Origin: Tetragenococcus halophilus
Lineage (GTDB): Bacteria > Bacillota > Bacilli > Lactobacillales > Enterococcaceae
DNA: 41,627 nucleotides
Assembly (NCBI RefSeq): GCF_021474685.1
Contig: NZ_JAKEIT010000023.1
Span: 1-41,627 of the forward strand
Direction: 5' to 3'
The notes below the pieces were generated by a model that ran no database searches, was not told the origin of the DNA, and saw only the letters and a list, made by a program, of their open reading frames with translations. The position numbers and the translations under genes are program-made. Shown here in pieces: positions 26,075 through 37,360 of the stretch. Position 1 is the stretch's first letter. Each line of letters starts with the position of its first letter.

Positions 26075-26836
26075 TTATAACTTATCTAAATCAATTTGTT
26101 TATAATCTACATAAGCACGATAGAACAAATCCATAATTTGGAATAAGGGCATCATACTGAAAATCTCATCAGTAGACTCACCTATTTCTGTCGATTGATA
26201 ATATAAATTATAAGTTGCTTTAGATGCTAAACGGTTTCTACTCATATTAGTAATCGATAAAAGAGGAATTTTTTTTAATTTCATTTGATTTAAAATACTT
26301 TCTTGCGGTTTATTTTCTCCGCTTAAAGAGAGGATAATCATTAAATCTTTTTCAGTTATAGAGCCGTTCAGAACAAGGCTTAACTCTTTTTGTGATTGTA
26401 AATGTATAGGAAAACGTTGTAATGGAATAACGCTACGCATGAAGTTTTGTAAAACATCCCTCTGTCCCCAACCAGTGCCATAACAATAAATTGATTGCGC
26501 TTGATCAAAAGCTTGCAAAGCAGGCGTAATATTTTGCTGATTAAAAAGTTTAGCCGTCTGTAAAAGGTCTTCTTGTTGCATAGCGACAAAGGAACTTTCT
26601 TCTGTATGATATGTATTTTGTTGCTTTAATGCATACTTAAATTCACTATAGCCTGAAAAACCTAATTTTTGCGTAAAACGTAAAATAGAAGATTTTGATG
26701 TTAAGGTAGCTTCCGCTAGTTGAGTGATCGATAAACGTTTACATTCTTCCTCGTGGTTTATGATATATTGAGAGATATGTTGGTCATTTTCATTTAAATG
26801 GTCATAATATTCATTAATTAAAGCTTCTATACTCAA
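26075..26836 (-). CDS. MurR/RpiR-family regulator of alpha-glucoside utilisation (GlvR-like)
   Basis: This 253-residue regulator has an N-terminal helix-turn-helix (LSITQLAEATLTSKSSILRFTQKLGFSG region, about 35-62) and a C-terminal SIS sugar-phosphate-binding domain with IYCYGTGWGQRD and IILSLSGEN. The start is TTG with GGAGG 10 nt upstream. Its position next to the 6-phospho-alpha-glucosidase and EIICB genes, on the same strand, matches the GlvR arrangement of Bacillus. A phosphorylated disaccharide as ligand is inferred. Confidence 0.88.
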   Translation of the reverse strand: MSIEALINEYYDHLNENDQHISQYIINHEEECKRLSITQLAEATLTSKSSILRFTQKLGFSGYSEFKYALKQQNTYHTEESSFVAMQQEDLLQTAKLFNQQNITPALQAFDQAQSIYCYGTGWGQRDVLQNFMRSVIPLQRFPIHLQSQKELSLVLNGSITEKDLMIILSLSGENKPQESILNQMKLKKIPLLSITNMSRNRLASKATYNLYYQSTEIGESTDEIFSMMPLFQIMDLFYRAYVDYKQIDLDKL

Positions 26837-26857
26837 AGTAATTCATCCTCCGTTATT

Positions 26858-26879
26858 TTGTGTTTTAATTGTAACACAA
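26858..26879. promoter_or_regulatory. inverted repeat before the alpha-glucoside regulator
   Basis: TTGTGTT (26858-26864) faces AACACAA (26873-26879) with an 8-base centre, 21 bases upstream of the start. Candidate autoregulatory operator; the binding protein is unproven. Confidence 0.4.
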
Positions 26880-26983
26880 GGAGGATGTGAGGCTAAAAAA
26901 TATTATTATATTGTTATCTAGTTTATTAAAGTTAGCTTTTTTACTTATTAAAAATCTTAACGTTTTTATTTAAATATTCAAAA

Positions 26984-27020
26984 AGGATTCCCGGATACTA
27001 GTTAAGTACCCGGGGATCCT
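26984..27020 (-). terminator. terminator of the glvA/EIICB operon
   Basis: On the minus strand AGGATCCCCGG pairs with CCGGGAATCCT with minor mismatch, followed by five T residues. It lies just after the 6-phospho-alpha-glucosidase stop. Confidence 0.75.
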
Positions 27021-27033
27021 CTCCTTTATTCCA

Positions 27034-29983
<2,950 letters not shown>

Positions 29984-30011
29984 TACTCTTTCACTTCCTC
30001 TTAAATTAATT

Positions 30012-30025
30012 TGTAATCGTTTTAA
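30012..30025 (-). promoter_or_regulatory. cre site of the alpha-glucoside operon
   Basis: On the minus strand TTAAAACGATTACA matches cre at all but one defined position. It lies about 29 bases before the permease start, consistent with CcpA repression. Confidence 0.68.
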
Positions 30026-30039
30026 CTGATTTCAGTTTA
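30022..30039. promoter_or_regulatory. inverted repeat next to the cre, possible RpiR operator
   Basis: TTAACTGATTTCAGTTTA has arms AACTGA and TCAGTT around a 2-base centre and overlaps the cre. It is a candidate operator for the RpiR regulator downstream. Confidence 0.45.
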
Positions 30040-30341
30040 GCAAATCCAAATCAAAATGATAGGGGTTACAAAGTAAATGGGACTGTGCTTCTAAGTTACA
30101 TATCCTTCCCATAAAACGGGAAAATTCCCGGATTTAAATACACTGAAACCTAAAAACCGGGTGACTATTTATGATTAGTAACAATAAAAGAGAAAAACAT
30201 TGAAAGAGAAAAATAATGTAAAAATCATCGATTAAGAACAACCAAACAGCAAAACAGTGGGTGTGTTTACTTTTAAGAACAGAAGTTTTGAGCAATAGTG
30301 TGTTTAACTTATATTATAAAAAGCTTTTGATTAAAGAAAAT
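30040..30341. other. AT-rich spacer with a CGGGAA palindrome
   Basis: This gene-free stretch upstream of the EIICB gene contains a palindrome CGGGAAAATTCCCG at 30117-30130 and a related CCGGG near 30157. No small reading frame looks real. Confidence 0.35.
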
Positions 30342-30391
30342 AAAAAAACAAGTGAATGTAGCCTAGCAATAGGACATTCACTTGCTTTTTT
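30342..30391. terminator. terminator of the M20 deacylase gene
   Basis: CAAGTGAATGT (30349-30359) pairs with ACATTCACTTG (30374-30384); A and T runs on both flanks extend the stem, so it works on either strand. Confidence 0.88.
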
Positions 30392-30409
30392 CGACAATAA
30401 TTAAGCATT

Positions 30410-31627
30410 TTATTTTAAATATTCGCTAAATAATTGTTTGTACATTTCAATATAATCAAAATACATTGGCTTATATAGACTTTCATTATCTTTATGCATG
30501 GTATCATTACCTGGACCAAACATCGTATAATCAAAGCCATTGGGTTGATTGATCAAAAATTTCGAACCGTCTGTTCCGCCAGAAACACCCATTGTCAAAA
30601 TTTCATCGGTAGAAAATTTCATTCCCGTTAATTCTGCTGATTTTTTAGCTTGTTTGATTTCTTCATCTGACATTCCTTGATTTTGCAGATAAGGCGTTCC
30701 GATTTTTTGAATTAAGCTAATTAAAGACGAGTCTTTATTTCCGGTAATAGCTATAGTATTCATCGTTACTGTATATTCAATTTGCGCATCGGTCTTTTGA
30801 TTATAATCAGCAATTATTTCTTTAAAGATATCCTCTAGTTGATCATTGGTAAATTCAGGGATCGTTCGCATATTAATTTGTGCCTGAGCTGAAGCTGGGA
30901 TTGCATTGATTTGATTTCCGCCGTGAATGACGTCAATATTAAATACAGTATCTCCTAATGCTTCATTTTCAATACCATCGGTTGCTTGTTTCACTTTATT
31001 TTCGATCGTATTTAATACATGTAGTAGATGTTCAACCGCATTTACGCCAGCTTTTGGCATGGAGCTGTGTGCTGCTTGTCCTTTAGAATCAATGGTGATA
31101 TTTAATTCACCTTTATTTGCATACACACAACGATAGCCACTTGGTTCAGCAATCATTAAAGCATCAACATCTTTCATATAACCTTGTTCTGTCAGTTTTT
31201 CCGCACCTGGTTGACCCACTTCTTCGCCACCAGTCGCTAGTAACTTAATCGTTCCATTAAGTTGAGTTCCTGCTTCTTTTAATTCTATCATGGTAATAAT
31301 TAAAGCCGCTAAACCAGCTTTCATGTCCGTCACGCCACGACCGTAAAACATGTCGTCTTTTTCAACCAATTTGAATGGATCGGTATCCCAGTTTTCTTTA
31401 TCCACTTCCACGACGTCCATATGACCAGAAACAGCTAATACAGGATGACCTTGACCAAGAGTTGCAACTAAGTTTGCTCGGTTATCACCAAAAGGTAAAA
31501 TTTCATTAGAAATTCCCGCATCGTCTAATTCTCTTTTTAAAATTTTAGCTACATCTTTTTCGTCTCCGTTGACTGATTTGACTTGAATCAGTTCGGAAAG
31601 TAAATCGACTTTCTTCTTTTTATCCAT
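30410..31627 (-). CDS. M20-family ArgE/DapE-type deacylase (copy 1)
   Basis: A 405-residue zinc-dependent deacylase or peptidase. Metal and catalytic motifs are SGHMDVVEV (His-x-Asp), GRGVTDMKAG (bridging Asp), ATGGEEVGQPGA (catalytic and metal Glu) and a C-terminal GPGNDTMHKDNES (metal His). The substrate is not defined: family members cleave N-acetylornithine, N-succinyl-diaminopimelate or dipeptides. AAGGAG precedes the ATG. A close paralog lies 111 bases upstream on the same strand. Confidence 0.9.
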   Translation of the reverse strand: MDKKKKVDLLSELIQVKSVNGDEKDVAKILKRELDDAGISNEILPFGDNRANLVATLGQGHPVLAVSGHMDVVEVDKENWDTDPFKLVEKDDMFYGRGVTDMKAGLAALIITMIELKEAGTQLNGTIKLLATGGEEVGQPGAEKLTEQGYMKDVDALMIAEPSGYRCVYANKGELNITIDSKGQAAHSSMPKAGVNAVEHLLHVLNTIENKVKQATDGIENEALGDTVFNIDVIHGGNQINAIPASAQAQINMRTIPEFTNDQLEDIFKEIIADYNQKTDAQIEYTVTMNTIAITGNKDSSLISLIQKIGTPYLQNQGMSDEEIKQAKKSAELTGMKFSTDEILTMGVSGGTDGSKFLINQPNGFDYTMFGPGNDTMHKDNESLYKPMYFDYIEMYKQLFSEYLK

Positions 31628-31738
31628 TATTCAACACTCCTTACAAAATTTACTTACATTAATAGTTTAGCACTTATTTTTATAAAATAAAAAGCTATAA
31701 AAACCTAACAACAATAAATAACTACTTTATCACTTCAA

Positions 31739-32956
31739 TCAACTTAAATACTCAGTAAACAATTGTTTGAAGATTTCAATAAAATCAAAATACATTGATT
31801 TGGCTAAACTTTCATTATCTTTATGCATCGTATCATTACCCGGTCCAAACATCGCATAGTCAAAACCATTAGGTTGATCGATTAAAAATTTCGAGCCATC
31901 AGTCCCGGCAGACATCCCCATTGTCAGAATTTCTTTGCTTGAAAACTTCATTCCCATTAATTTCGCGGAATTTTCTGCTGCTTTAATTTCCTCGGCTGAC
32001 ATATTTTGATTTTGTACATAAGGTTTTCCAACTTTTTGAATAAGTTCCACCAAGGAAGAGTCCCTTTTACCCGTAATAGGAATGGTGTTCATCGTTACTG
32101 AGTAATCAATTTGCGCATCCGTCTGTTCATTGTAGTCAGTGATAACTTCCTTAAAGATTTCTTCTAATTTATCATTAGGAAATTCGGAAAGCGTGCGCAT
32201 ATTAACTTGTGCTTGAGCAAAGGCAGGAATCGCATTGATTTGATTTCCGCCATGAATCACATCAATATTAAATACAGTCTCCCCTAGTATTTCATTTGCG
32301 ACGCCATCTGTCGCTTCTTTAACCTTACTTTCAATTGTATTTAATACATGCAGTAGATGTTCAACCGCATTTACACCTGCTTTTGGCATAGAACTATGAG
32401 CTGCTTGTCCTTTAGAGTCGATAGTAACGTTTAGCTCACCTTTATTTGCGTACACACACCGATAACCACTAGGTTCAGCAATTAATAAAGCATCAATATC
32501 TTTTGTAAATCCTTCTTTTGTTAATTTTTCCGCTCCTAACTGACCCACTTCTTCGCCACTAGTTGCCAATAATTTAATCGTTCCTTTTAGTGGTGTACCT
32601 GCCTCTTTTAATTCAATCATGGCAATGACTAAAGCCGCTAAACCTGCCTTCATATCCGTCACGCCACGACCGTAGTACATCTCATCTTTTTCGACTAATT
32701 CAAACGGATCGGTATCCCAATTCTCTTTGTCAGCTTCAACCACATCCATATGACCAGAAGCAGCCAATACAGGATGACCTTGGCCAAGTGTTGCAACTAA
32801 ATTTGCTCGGTTGTCACCAAAAGGTAAAATTTCATTAGAAATTCCCGCGTCGTCTAATTCTCTTTTTAAAATTTTAGCTACATCTTTTTCGTCTCCGTTG
32901 ACTGACTTCACTTGAATCAACTCAGAAAGTAAATCGACCTTTTTCTTTTCGTCCAT
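31739..32956 (-). CDS. M20-family ArgE/DapE-type deacylase (copy 2)
   Basis: Also 405 residues, with the same motifs (SGHMDVVEA, GRGVTDMKAG, TSGEEVGQLGA, GPGNDTMHKDN). The first 65 or so residues are almost identical to copy 1, while the C-terminal half differs at many positions. One exchange near the end (MSAGTDGSKF for VSGGTDGSKF) lies close to the substrate-binding loop. A tandem duplication with possible difference in specificity is inferred. Confidence 0.9.
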   Translation of the reverse strand: MDEKKKVDLLSELIQVKSVNGDEKDVAKILKRELDDAGISNEILPFGDNRANLVATLGQGHPVLAASGHMDVVEADKENWDTDPFELVEKDEMYYGRGVTDMKAGLAALVIAMIELKEAGTPLKGTIKLLATSGEEVGQLGAEKLTKEGFTKDIDALLIAEPSGYRCVYANKGELNVTIDSKGQAAHSSMPKAGVNAVEHLLHVLNTIESKVKEATDGVANEILGETVFNIDVIHGGNQINAIPAFAQAQVNMRTLSEFPNDKLEEIFKEVITDYNEQTDAQIDYSVTMNTIPITGKRDSSLVELIQKVGKPYVQNQNMSAEEIKAAENSAKLMGMKFSSKEILTMGMSAGTDGSKFLIDQPNGFDYAMFGPGNDTMHKDNESLAKSMYFDFIEIFKQLFTEYLS

Positions 32957-33060
32957 TAATAATCGCCTCGCTTTAAATTATAAACAATTTAATTATAACG
33001 CGTTTTATCGATAATTAACAAAAAATAAGCCTTCGTTAAATAGTTGAATAAATAATAAAT

Positions 33061-33106
33061 AAAACAGTAAGAATGACGAAATTTATCGTCGAACCCTTAC
33101 TGTTTT
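33061..33106 (-). terminator. terminator of the beta-glucoside operon
   Basis: AAAACAGTAAG (33061-33071) pairs with CTTACTGTTTT (33096-33106), with an inner GACGA/TCGTC stem. On the minus strand a T-rich tail follows. Confidence 0.82.
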
Positions 33107-33112
33107 GCTTAT

Positions 33113-34405
33113 TCAACTATTCATCTCAGCTTGACGTTTCAATACACGTTCGCTAACTTTTAAAAATGGCAAATAAATCATTACGCCTATAGCAATTAAT
33201 AAAATTTGCAAAATAGGTGCACGCCAATCACCGGCAGTCGCTAGATAACCACTGATAACAGGCGGTGTGACCCAAGGAATAAAGACCACAGTCTTACTAA
33301 CCAGACCTATTGCTGTCACAGCGTAAGCAATTAAGGCTTGTACAATAGGAACAATAACAAAAGGAATAATCATCGGAATATTAAATACAATAGGCAAGCC
33401 AAAAATCATCGGCTCATTAATTTCAAATAGACCTGGCGCTAGACTCAGCTTAGCGACCTCCCGATAAGGTTTCATCCGTGAAAATATAAGAATTGCAATT
33501 AGCAAACAAAATGTCGCACCGGTTCCTCCCATCTGTGCAAAAGACGTTTGAAAGCTAATAGTTAAAATATTGGGAGGTTCTGTTCCTTGAGAATAAGCAA
33601 TCATATTTTCATTAATATTTTGCGTTAGAAAGGGCTCAGTAAAAGGGCCATTAATCACAGATTGATGAATCCCAAAAGTAAACAATAGATTTCCAAAACT
33701 ATATAAGAATAGCCAACCAATCAAACTTGTTCCCACGCTTCGTAGTGGCTGTTGAATCAGTGTCACAATTAAAGTGATTAAATCCATATTAACTGTAATC
33801 TGTAAAAGTAAAGAAAGAACTGCAAATAGTGAAACAGTGATGATAGCGGGCAACATCGTACTAAAAGATTTTGAGACAGCTGGAGGAACTTGTTCACCTA
33901 AGTTAATTTGTAAAGCTTTACTTTTATTTAAGGCTAGCAATAGTTCTGTTGCTAAAAGCCCTATGATAATGCCCACAAACATTGCTTCTGTCCCCAAATT
34001 GGCATAAGTTAAAGCCCCAGTCGTTTCGATCGTATCTTCATTAAATGGTACCTCTACTGCCAAAGGCATGATAGTAATATAAGTTGCCAGTGAAACCACA
34101 GCGGCTGAAATCGGGTTAGCAAATCCTTTATTTGATGACAAAAAATAAGCAATAGTTGGACACAATAATAATCCAGCAATATTGAGTGTTCCATTATTAA
34201 TACTATTGCCGAAATCCTGAGCAACAACTAAAGTTTCTCCAGAAAAAATAAAAGGAAACAAAACATTATTAATTAACACAGCTAAGCCTGCCAAAATAAA
34301 CATAGGAATGATCGTTGCAAAGGCATCACGTAAGGATCGTAAATGAACTTGATTACCAATTTTTGAAGCCATTTCTACAAATTTATTCATAAATTTACTA
34401 TTCAT
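33113..34405 (-). CDS. PTS cellobiose/lactose-family EIIC permease
   Basis: A 430-residue membrane transport subunit of the cellobiose (CelB) type with about ten hydrophobic segments. Landmarks are LRDAFATIIPMFILAGLAVLIN near residue 25 and FEINEPMIFGLPIVFNIPMIIPF near 325. No EIIA or EIIB is encoded nearby, so it must pair with subunits made elsewhere. It starts 11 bases after the GH1 gene, with GAGGGGA before the ATG, in one operon. Confidence 0.92.
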   Translation of the reverse strand: MNSKFMNKFVEMASKIGNQVHLRSLRDAFATIIPMFILAGLAVLINNVLFPFIFSGETLVVAQDFGNSINNGTLNIAGLLLCPTIAYFLSSNKGFANPISAAVVSLATYITIMPLAVEVPFNEDTIETTGALTYANLGTEAMFVGIIIGLLATELLLALNKSKALQINLGEQVPPAVSKSFSTMLPAIITVSLFAVLSLLLQITVNMDLITLIVTLIQQPLRSVGTSLIGWLFLYSFGNLLFTFGIHQSVINGPFTEPFLTQNINENMIAYSQGTEPPNILTISFQTSFAQMGGTGATFCLLIAILIFSRMKPYREVAKLSLAPGLFEINEPMIFGLPIVFNIPMIIPFVIVPIVQALIAYAVTAIGLVSKTVVFIPWVTPPVISGYLATAGDWRAPILQILLIAIGVMIYLPFLKVSERVLKRQAEMNS

Positions 34406-34416
34406 TTTTTATCCCC

Positions 34417-35793
34417 TCATTTCAAAAGATAATCACCATTGGTTTGAATGACCTTTTTAAGCCAATCATAACTTTTCTTGGGCACACGTTTTAAATCTTT
34501 TAAATCATGATTTTCTCGGTTCACATAAACTACACCGTAGCGTTTGCGCATATCACCTTGTGAACTTAAAATATCAATTAACCCCCAGCCAAGATAGCCT
34601 AGTACCTCGACCCCATCTTCATTAACTGCTCTTAATAAAGCGAGTAGATGCTTTTGGTGATAATCAATACGGTAGTCATCTTCAATTGGATCCTGACCAT
34701 TCCATTCTTCTATCACACCAATGCCGTTTTCAATGGGAAAAACAGGTAAATTGTATCGCTGATATATTTTATTTAAAATATCACGGAAGCCGTTAGGATC
34801 GATCTGCCAGTTCCATTCCGTGGTATCGATATAAGGGTTATCCTTTTTACCAAATTGTATATACTCATTCGGTGCTGCATTTTGGGGAACCAACTCATGA
34901 TCAATTGTTGTACTAGAATAATAACTAAAGGTTAAATAGTCACTTCTTAGTTTACTGATTTCAGCCAATTCATTTTCTGTAATAGCTAAATCAAATTGGC
35001 GATTTTTAATAAACTGCAAATAGGAGTCTGAACGTTTGCCATGAGTATACATTTCTAAATAATGATGATTCATAAATTCATCAAATTCACGTGCTAACCG
35101 GACATCTTCAGGATGACTAGTCGCAGGATAAACTTCTTGGTAAGCAAGCATCCCGCTGATTTGAGCATCTGTCGTTTCGTGAATATAGTTAGCAATGCTA
35201 GCATGACAAACCATGGTATTATGCTGAATTTGATATAATTTCTCCAAGGTTTTTTCGCCTGTCAAATAGCCCGAAACGATAAAGCTTTCTTCCGGCATGC
35301 TAAAAATATTTTGTTCATTAAATGTTAACCAGTGCTTCACTTTATGACCAAATCGATCGACCATCTCTTTGCCATAACGAACAAAAGCATCGACTACTTC
35401 TTTGGAAATAAAGCCATTATAAGTCTCAGCCAGATGTAAAGGCATATCAAAATGATACAGACAAATCATCGGTTCGATCCCATGGCTGATTAAATCATCA
35501 ATAAATTGATCGTAAAAAGCAATCCCTTCTTCGTTCCACTTTCCATCACCTGTTGGATTTACCCGACTCCAGGAAATTTGAAAACGATACATATTCATGC
35601 CTAAATCTTGCATATAATCAAAATCCTCTAGATAACGGTGATAAGAATCAGTTGCTACTTTCCAATCAGAAGCATTTTCGCTGGCTTCTCTAATGTCATA
35701 GACAGATTTTCCCTTTCCTCCTTCATCCCAGGCACCTTCTGTCTGCATACTGGATACAGAATTTCCCCAATAAAAATCTTCACGTAGTTTCAT
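34417..35793 (-). CDS. GH1 6-phospho-beta-glucosidase
   Basis: This 458-residue enzyme cleaves phosphorylated beta-glucosides brought in by the PTS. The acid/base is Glu160 in LTFNEQN and the nucleophile Glu355 in FPIENGIG (the usual motif is TENG). The phosphate-binding loop is SSQGDMRKRYGVVYV. It could also act on 6-phospho-beta-galactosides. First gene of a two-gene operon with the EIIC; its promoter carries a cre-like site and lies next to the RpiR operator. Confidence 0.92.
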   Translation of the reverse strand: MKLREDFYWGNSVSSMQTEGAWDEGGKGKSVYDIREASENASDWKVATDSYHRYLEDFDYMQDLGMNMYRFQISWSRVNPTGDGKWNEEGIAFYDQFIDDLISHGIEPMICLYHFDMPLHLAETYNGFISKEVVDAFVRYGKEMVDRFGHKVKHWLTFNEQNIFSMPEESFIVSGYLTGEKTLEKLYQIQHNTMVCHASIANYIHETTDAQISGMLAYQEVYPATSHPEDVRLAREFDEFMNHHYLEMYTHGKRSDSYLQFIKNRQFDLAITENELAEISKLRSDYLTFSYYSSTTIDHELVPQNAAPNEYIQFGKKDNPYIDTTEWNWQIDPNGFRDILNKIYQRYNLPVFPIENGIGVIEEWNGQDPIEDDYRIDYHQKHLLALLRAVNEDGVEVLGYLGWGLIDILSSQGDMRKRYGVVYVNRENHDLKDLKRVPKKSYDWLKKVIQTNGDYLLK

Positions 35794-35825
35794 TTAAATT
35801 CTCCCTTTCATCAATTGTTAGTTTA

Positions 35826-35852
35826 ATCATAGCACAATAAATAGCGCTTCCA
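35826..35852 (-). promoter_or_regulatory. extended -10 promoter with cre-like site of the GH1 operon
   Basis: A minus-strand TGCTATGAT (TATGAT is the complement of 35826-35831) is an extended -10. TGGAAGCGCTATTT (complement of 35839-35852) matches cre at about 11 of 14 positions and covers the -35 region. Confidence 0.5.
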
Positions 35853-35872
35853 TTTTCGATTTTGTTATTGTA

Positions 35873-35909
35873 TTTTCACAAATTAGTTCTGACTTTCAAT
35901 TTGTGAAAA
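35873..35909. promoter_or_regulatory. 12-bp perfect inverted repeat, probable RpiR operator
   Basis: TTTTCACAAATT (35873-35884) and AATTTGTGAAAA (35898-35909) are exact mirror arms separated by 13 bases, between divergent genes. The right arm sits between a weak -35 and TACAAT (35917-35922) of the regulator gene, so it likely mediates autoregulation and control of the GH1 operon. Confidence 0.68.
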
Positions 35910-35946
35910 TTAAAGATACAATTCAGACAAGGGAGTGTTGTATATT

Positions 35947-36726
35947 ATGAGTGGAGGATTAATTCTTTCTTTACAAGATATTTTAAATCATTACCAAACT
36001 AAAGATACAGAATATCTTATTGCCCAATATCTTTTAAAAAACCTTTATCAGAGATCTATTACTATTACCGATATCGCTAAATCTTGTCATCTTTCTGAAG
36101 CAAGCGTTACACGTTTTGCTAAGAAATTAGGTTATGCAGGATTTAGTGAGTTTAAAAAAGATTATTTTTTAATTCAACTTGAAGAAAACGAACTGGAACT
36201 TGACCTTTTAGCTAGAAATGAAAAACAAACCACAAGTCGGTTATTATTAAATGAGTTACAAACAGTCGGACAAGAATTTAACGCTTTTATTGATAACTTT
36301 GATTTAAAACAAGTCGAAAAAGTTAGTAATAAAATACATGAATGCCGTCGAGTTTATTTATTCTCTACCTTGATCCCCGGAAATATCACTATGGTTTTAC
36401 AAACCATTCTTTTAAATTGTGGTAAAGAAGCCATATATCCGGTAGACAATAGAAAACAACATGAAATCATTCCTCAATTAGAAAAAAATGATCTAGCAAT
36501 TGTTGTCTCCTTGGAGGGCTCGCTAGTCATGCAAAAAGATTTAACATTGTCGATCATTAATTCAAAGGCCTCAAATATTTTGATTACGCAAAATTCGCAT
36601 ATGAAGCTTTCCTCTTTGTTCGATACAGTTATTGCTCTTGGTGATCATGACTTAGAACGGACAGGCAAATATAAATTGCTAGCTTTTGTAGAATTATTGG
36701 GAAATAATTATATACTAAAAAAATAA
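35947..36726 (+). CDS. MurR/RpiR-family regulator of the beta-glucoside operon
   Basis: A 259-residue regulator with an N-terminal helix-turn-helix (ITDIAKSCHLSEASVTRFAKKLG) and a SIS-like domain (VYLFSTLIPGN, LAIVVSLEGS). Upstream GTG and TTG codons are in frame, but AAGGGAG overlaps them, so the ATG at 35947 with an 11-base gap is chosen. It is divergent from the GH1/EIIC operon and shares its operator region. Confidence 0.87.
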   Translation: MSGGLILSLQDILNHYQTKDTEYLIAQYLLKNLYQRSITITDIAKSCHLSEASVTRFAKKLGYAGFSEFKKDYFLIQLEENELELDLLARNEKQTTSRLLLNELQTVGQEFNAFIDNFDLKQVEKVSNKIHECRRVYLFSTLIPGNITMVLQTILLNCGKEAIYPVDNRKQHEIIPQLEKNDLAIVVSLEGSLVMQKDLTLSIINSKASNILITQNSHMKLSSLFDTVIALGDHDLERTGKYKLLAFVELLGNNYILKK

Positions 36727-36749
36727 ATAAATATTTACATTTATTTCAA

Positions 36750-36792
36750 AAGGCCCAAAATGTTTTTCATTATGTGAAACATTTTGGGCCTT
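36750..36792 (+). terminator. terminator of the RpiR regulator gene
   Basis: AAGGCCCAAAATGTTT (36750-36765) pairs perfectly with AAACATTTTGGGCCTT (36777-36792). The rest of the spacer to 36975 is AT-rich without visible features. Confidence 0.85.
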
Positions 36793-36975
36793 ATAAAATA
36801 ATCGCATTTACTCATCTTTCCAGCAAAAACTTATTATCGCAAATAAAAATAAAAATTAACAAAGAAGTTTTCCACAATTCTTCTTTTAGACGTTCTGTTA
36901 GTTTAACTATTTCCAACAAAGTAAGATAAACATATTATTATTTTTCAGAAAATTAAGCCTATTCAGATTATTATG

Positions 36976-37003
36976 TTGACAATCCCCTAATTTCCGGTAT
37001 GAT
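36976..37003 (+). promoter_or_regulatory. promoter of the cupin/OppA operon
   Basis: Consensus TTGACA (36976-36981), 16 nt, TATGAT (36998-37003), giving a start near 37010, about 25 bases before the cupin gene. Confidence 0.72.
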
Positions 37004-37033
37004 AGGCTTAAACATACTTTCTAGGAGACTTTC

Positions 37034-37360
37034 ATGCATTTAAAACCAACACTTAAAAGCAATATGAATCACTTTTTCGATCCAACAAATCAGCCGAACC
37101 CAAATATCACAATGGGTTTGATTACACTACAAGCAGGAGTAAAACAGCCAAAACAAGGCTACTCTTACCATAAGCAAGATGAGTTTTCTTATATTATTTC
37201 CGGATCAGCACATACAATCTTAGAAAATGGAGAAGATATTTTAGGAAGAGCTGGGGATGCCCAATTGATTGAAAAAAATGAAGGGCATATAAATTATAAC
37301 GACAACAATGAGCCCGCTGTTGTTGTTTGGTTTTTAGTTGAAAGAAAGGAGGAAAAGTAA
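37034..37360 (+). CDS. small cupin-domain protein
   Basis: A 108-residue single cupin barrel. The metal-ligand motif is incomplete (YHKQDEFSYIISGSA, with one His where two are usual, then GDAQLIEKNEGHIN). It may bind a small ligand or act on sugar or amino-acid derivatives; no reaction can be assigned. TAGGAG lies 6 nt before the ATG. The lipoprotein gene follows directly after the stop. Confidence 0.78.
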   Translation: MHLKPTLKSNMNHFFDPTNQPNPNITMGLITLQAGVKQPKQGYSYHKQDEFSYIISGSAHTILENGEDILGRAGDAQLIEKNEGHINYNDNNEPAVVVWFLVERKEEK

